Shown here one piece after another: positions 61,005-64,000 of a DNA stretch of 64,000 nt. The DNA is from JBBDLF01 sp040879025 (GTDB taxonomy: Bacteria > Pseudomonadota > Gammaproteobacteria > Pseudomonadales > Pseudohongiellaceae). The notes beneath the pieces are model-generated. The model was not told the origin of the DNA, did no database searches, and worked only from the letters and a program-made list of their open reading frames with translations. Made by a program: the position numbers and the translations under genes. The stretch covers positions 16,185-80,184 of the forward strand of contig JBBDLF010000035.1 of NCBI GenBank assembly GCA_040879025.1. The letters run 5' to 3'. The number at the start of each line of letters is the position of its first letter. The stretch's first letter is position 1.

Positions 61005-61070
61005 AAAAAGGGTGCTCGTACACTGCAAACCTCAACACACGGCAGCGCGAGTAACAACGGGAGACAAGGT

Positions 61071-61844
61071 ATGGCGGCAATTTCCACGCAAGAAGTCACC
61101 AGTGTACACCACTGGAACGAATCCCTGTTCAGCTTCACTACCACCCGGGACCGTGGACTGCGTTTCGAGAACGGCCACTTTGTGATGGTGGGAATGCACG
61201 TGGAGGGGCGGCCGTTGATGCGGGCCTACAGTATCGCGAGCGCGAATTATGACGAGCGGCTGGAATTTCTCAGTATCAAGGTACCCGATGGTCCGTTAAC
61301 GTCCCGCTTGCAGAACATCAGGGTGGGTGACGAACTGATCGTCAGCAGCAAACCGACCGGGACGCTGGTGGCGGATCACTTACTGGAGGGGCGCCATCTC
61401 TACCTTGTCAGTACGGGAACGGGCCTGGCGCCTTTTTTGAGCATCATTCGCGACCCGGAGATCTATGAGCGGTTTGATCGCATCATTCTGACCCACGGAG
61501 TGCGTCGCGCCAGCGACCTTGTCTATCAGGACTACATCACACGGGAATTACCTGAAAACGAATTCTTCGGTGATCGGGTCAGGGAGAAGCTGATCTACTA
61601 TCCCAGCGTTACCCGGGAAGCGTTTCGGAACCGGGGGCGGCTTACCGACCTGATGGTGTCGGGCAGGTTGTTTGACGATGTGGGGCTACCACCGCCCACG
61701 CTTGAGGACGACCGCTTCATGATTTGCGGCAGTCCGGGGATGCTCAGAGACACTTGCGCGATCCTCGACAACCGGGGGTTCCAGGAATCCCGCCACGGCA
61801 TCAAGGCGCACTACGTCATTGAGCGAGCCTTCGCTGAAAAATAG
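61071..61844 (+). CDS. fpr: Ferredoxin/flavodoxin-NADP reductase
   Basis: A 257-residue FAD enzyme of the bacterial Fpr type. The FAD site is LMRAYSIASANYDERLEF, with KVPDGPLTSRLQ and KPTGTLVADHL. The NADP site is LVSTGTGLAPFLSIIRDPEIYERF and FMICGSPGMLRD. The C-terminus (YVIERAFAEK) has the aromatic-less tail of proteobacterial subclass I enzymes. It transfers electrons between NADPH and ferredoxin or flavodoxin and helps in oxidative stress. The gene is divergent from the FinR-like regulator. Its stop lies 13 bases before a 41-base palindrome. Confidence 0.93.
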   Translation: MAAISTQEVTSVHHWNESLFSFTTTRDRGLRFENGHFVMVGMHVEGRPLMRAYSIASANYDERLEFLSIKVPDGPLTSRLQNIRVGDELIVSSKPTGTLVADHLLEGRHLYLVSTGTGLAPFLSIIRDPEIYERFDRIILTHGVRRASDLVYQDYITRELPENEFFGDRVREKLIYYPSVTREAFRNRGRLTDLMVSGRLFDDVGLPPPTLEDDRFMICGSPGMLRDTCAILDNRGFQESRHGIKAHYVIERAFAEK

Positions 61845-61857
61845 CCGGATGAGACGA

Positions 61858-61898
61858 GAGGGTCGGTGGCGAATGATTCTCATTCGCCACCGACCCTC
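61858..61898. repeat. 41-base perfect palindrome between convergent genes
   Basis: A 19-base perfect stem (left arm 61858-61876 beginning GAGGGTCGGTGGCGAA; right arm 61880-61898) flanks a TTC loop. It sits between fpr and the convergent redoxin gene, 13 and 5 bases from their stops, without T-runs. The same core occurs at 36205-36284. Confidence 0.9.
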
Positions 61899-61903
61899 CA
61901 AAG

Positions 61904-62500
61904 TCAGCTGTCGAATATCGCTATCAGGCAGCCTTTGGAATCAGGAATGTCATCCATATTGACCGTACCGCCGGCCAATAGGGTATTCAGTGCATCTTTC
62001 AGGTAGTGTTCGCTGGCGCTTACCCGCTGTGTCTCATATCCCAGCTGGTCGTTGATCGGGCCGCGGAACAACACGTCCCGGCTGCGCGGATCGACGATGA
62101 ACACTTCCGCGGTTCGCTCCACACCCAGCGCCTTGGCCAGATGCTGTCCTTCATCCCTGAGAATCGGAAAATCGATACCGAATTCCTCGGCTTCCTGTTT
62201 TATGCGTGGTATGTCGTCCTGGATACTGGCGTTGAACGCCAGGAACTTGATACCGTCATCCTCGAACTCGTCGCGTGCCTCACGGAGGCTCGGCAAGGCG
62301 ATGCGGGCGATAGGGCATCCAACCCCCTGAACATAGAACACCAGGTACTCATTGTCCTGGTACTGATCCAGCGAATGGGTGTCGCCCAGATGATCAGTCA
62401 GTTCGAATTCGGGAATGGATCGCAAATATTCATCCGCCGCGGTGAATACCGAGACTGATGTCAGGATGCAGGCCATAACCAGCTTGCTTGCTAACTTCAT
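61904..62500 (-). CDS. Secreted AhpC/TSA-type redoxin
   Basis: A 198-residue exported thioredoxin-fold protein with a signal peptide ending near FTAAD. The fold is followed from FELTDHLGDTHSLDQY through YLVFYVQGVGCPIARIALPSLREARDEF to FPILRDEGQHLAKALGVERTAEVFIVDPRSRDVLFRGPIND. A single Cys is in GVGCPIAR at the peroxidatic position, and a second Cys is near the C-terminus (KGCLIAI). It closely resembles the N-terminal domain of the copper monooxygenase fusion at 55893, which lacks the Cys; free redoxins of this type often accompany such monooxygenases. Possible roles are thiol redox or delivery to the copper or haem protein. Confidence 0.82.
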   Translation of the reverse strand: MKLASKLVMACILTSVSVFTAADEYLRSIPEFELTDHLGDTHSLDQYQDNEYLVFYVQGVGCPIARIALPSLREARDEFEDDGIKFLAFNASIQDDIPRIKQEAEEFGIDFPILRDEGQHLAKALGVERTAEVFIVDPRSRDVLFRGPINDQLGYETQRVSASEHYLKDALNTLLAGGTVNMDDIPDSKGCLIAIFDS

Positions 62501-62949
62501 GAAGTCACTCCTCCCACGATTTCAGTTGACTCAGACTAAACTAGCCCCGATTGATCATTCACAGTCCAGTTAATCACGTTGGCGCGATACCGACAATCCC
62601 TTACAGGACCGCAAAATCTCCTGTTTCAGTTTCCCTTGTCCAGCGCCGCGAACCTTGAAAGGGGATCAATGGGCTGCAGGCTCGGTAAACGGCGTTAATT
62701 CAATATCTTAGCAACAACAGGCCTGCTAAACCCGATGGTGTTACAGAATGTTGCACTTTGACCGCTTACGACAGTATTTATCAACAGTAATTTCGACAGG
62801 GTGCAGGCGGACAGCGATGCAATGCTGAGTGAAATTGTAATTTCAATAGCCGTTACATCGTGGCAGGCGTATTCTGCCCAAGAACCCGTATTTCAACTAA
62901 CGCGTGTGCGTGGCTCGGCCACGCTCCGGCGCATCACGGAGTCCAATCA
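62501..62949. other. 449-base divergent spacer with a possible promoter
   Basis: No convincing gene. TTGCAC (62751-62756) and TATTTA (62775-62780) are 18 bases apart and could be a promoter for the secreted protein at 62950. The redoxin promoter should lie just above 62500 on the other strand; no clear boxes are seen. Confidence 0.35.
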
Positions 62950-63948
62950 ATGATAAAGCGGATAGCAGGAGCAGGTTTGATGATGGCGGCTATGGTCGGC
63001 AGCGCCGGGCTTGCGGCCCAGGACTGGACCATGCCACGGACACCGGATGGCAAGCCCGATTTACAGGGCATCTGGTCGAATGCGACCCAGACTCCACTGG
63101 AACGGCCCGAAGAATTTGGCACCAAAGGCTTTCTGACGCTTCAGGAGGCAGAGGACCAGGAACAGGAATGGCGGGACCGGATTGAACGTGCCGGCCAGGC
63201 CAGTGATCCGGAACGGGCGCCACCCACGGACGGTAACGCCAATGCGGGTTACAACAATTTCTGGATTGACCGTGGCACCGATGTTGTCGAAATCAACGGT
63301 GAATATCGTACGTCAATTGTCGTGGATCCCACCGATGGCCAGATCCCCTACACTGAATCCCGGACCAACTACAGCCTGGCGTCCCAATTGCGTGACAGGC
63401 CCGGTGTTGAAGCCTATGACGGACCCGAACTTCGTCCCCTGGGTGAACGCTGCCTGCTCTCGTTCGGTTCCAGCTCGGGCCCTCCGATGCTGCCTGTAAT
63501 GTACAACAACAATTACCAGATCGTGCAGACACCGGAACACGTAATGATCCTGGTGGAAATGGTTCATGATGCCCGCATCATCCCCATTGACGATGACCAT
63601 AACAGCATTGACATGCAAAAGTGGATGGGCGATTCGGTGGGGTACTGGGAAGGCGACACGCTGGTAGTGGAAACCCGCGACTTCAATAAGTTTCAGTCTT
63701 ACCGCGGTTCGTCACCGGAGCTCACTGTGACCGAACGTTTCGATCTGGCCGGCCCGGATAAAATCCGCTATTCATTCACGATGAATGACCCGCAGTCCTA
63801 CTCCCGTCCGTGGACCGGAGAGGTGGCGATGAACCGCCGGCCTGAAGGCGACCGGATGTATGAGTATGCCTGCCACGAAGGCAATTATGCGTTCCCGGGA
63901 ATCCTGGGCGGCGCCCGTCGTCTGGAGCGGGATGCGGCTCAGAACTAG
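62950..63948 (+). CDS. Secreted protein of unknown function (paralogue of 32727-33716)
   Basis: A 332-residue exported protein with a signal peptide (MMAAMVGSAGLAA-QD). It shares ordered landmarks with the 32.7 kb protein: RTPDGKPDLQGIWSN, GYNNFWIDRG, GERCLLSFGSSSGPP, VMYNNNYQIVQ, LVEMVHDARIIPIDD, WMGDSVGYWEGDTLVVETRDF and YEYACHEGNYAF. Overall identity looks moderate, perhaps a third. Function unknown; the sets of conserved Trp, Asp, His and Glu suggest a ligand-binding beta fold. ATG 62950 begins the signal peptide, and CGGAG lies 8 bases upstream; a longer reading from 62860 is rejected. Confidence 0.75.
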   Translation: MIKRIAGAGLMMAAMVGSAGLAAQDWTMPRTPDGKPDLQGIWSNATQTPLERPEEFGTKGFLTLQEAEDQEQEWRDRIERAGQASDPERAPPTDGNANAGYNNFWIDRGTDVVEINGEYRTSIVVDPTDGQIPYTESRTNYSLASQLRDRPGVEAYDGPELRPLGERCLLSFGSSSGPPMLPVMYNNNYQIVQTPEHVMILVEMVHDARIIPIDDDHNSIDMQKWMGDSVGYWEGDTLVVETRDFNKFQSYRGSSPELTVTERFDLAGPDKIRYSFTMNDPQSYSRPWTGEVAMNRRPEGDRMYEYACHEGNYAFPGILGGARRLERDAAQN

Positions 63949-63969
63949 GGAACCTCTGATTAATTCTGT
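63949..63969 (+). repeat. Copy of the GGAACCTCTGA repeat at the window end
   Basis: GGAACCTCTGATTAATTC followed by TGT begins one base after the stop codon and matches 37572-37592 at 18 of 21 positions. A short dyad, CCGCCTCTGCGG, follows. The element probably continues past the window. Confidence 0.4.
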
Positions 63970-64000
63970 ACCGCCTCTGCGGAGCCTGTCGCGTGTCGCC

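Overview
The window reads as chromosomal DNA of a Gram-negative, aerobic gammaproteobacterium. Evidence: an MlaA lipoprotein, an outer-membrane phospholipase A, RlmI, a FinR/Fpr-type pair, ThpR, a MadLM malonate carrier, many Sec signal peptides and several quinone- or cytochrome-linked periplasmic oxidoreductases. Gene density is high and both strands are used. I see no rRNA, tRNA, CRISPR array or prophage. A 10-base N gap (36285-36294) flanked by a C-rich run shows this is an assembled draft contig.

Layout. 0-5.2 kb: tail of a PDZ-like protein, a glycerophosphodiesterase, an SDR, then a small membrane operon of an unknown protein, a two-domain multicopper oxidase and a membrane-anchored cupredoxin. 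5.3-12.3 kb: HNH endonuclease, divergent amidohydrolase and alpha/beta hydrolase, and a malonate operon madL-madM-matB. 12.5-24.5 kb: PQQ dehydrogenase plus dihaem cytochrome c, a DUF4920 protein, MscS, RlmI, two NHL-repeat (peptidyl-amidating-lyase-like) secreted proteins, an M48 lipoprotein protease, pirin and a HAD phosphatase. 24.8-31.9 kb looks accessory: two small secreted proteins around a REP-associated tyrosine transposase with inverted flanking repeats, then a histidine kinase, a LuxR response regulator and an OMPLA. 32-45.9 kb: YceI, a secreted protein of unknown family, exported SurE, two beta-lactamase-fold hydrolases, an old yellow enzyme, ThpR, a tannase-CHRD-PQQ/haem dehydrogenase operon, S-formylglutathione hydrolase and a membrane AraC regulator, ending in a PAS/GAF sensor that looks 3'-truncated. 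47.5-55.7 kb: mlaA plus an RND exporter, and a four-gene GtrA-DprE1-DprE2-UbiA/HAD operon divergent from an inositol monophosphatase. 55.9-64 kb: a redoxin/haem c/copper-monooxygenase fusion, a second RND exporter, the LysR/fpr pair, a stand-alone redoxin, and a paralogue of the secreted protein at 32.7 kb.

Main themes. (1) Periplasmic oxidation chemistry: two PQQ dehydrogenases that both carry the Asp-x-Asp metal-site pattern of lanthanide enzymes, a dihaem cytochrome, a copper oxidase/cupredoxin pair and a PHM-like copper monooxygenase. (2) The PHM-like protein (55.9 kb) and a PAL-like protein (23.3 kb) each keep the full active-site residue set of the two halves of animal peptide-amidating monooxygenase, though they are unlinked. 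(3) A complete decaprenyl-phosphoryl-arabinose-type pathway resembling mycobacterial Rv3789-Rv3790-Rv3791-Rv3806c, whose DprE1 has alanine where the mycobacterial enzyme has its drug-reactive cysteine. (4) Two kinds of dispersed repeat: transposase-flanking REP-like units, and a palindrome built on GGTCGGTGGCGAATGA found at two convergent gene ends, one of which coincides with the assembly gap. All functional calls are from motif reading; no database search was run.
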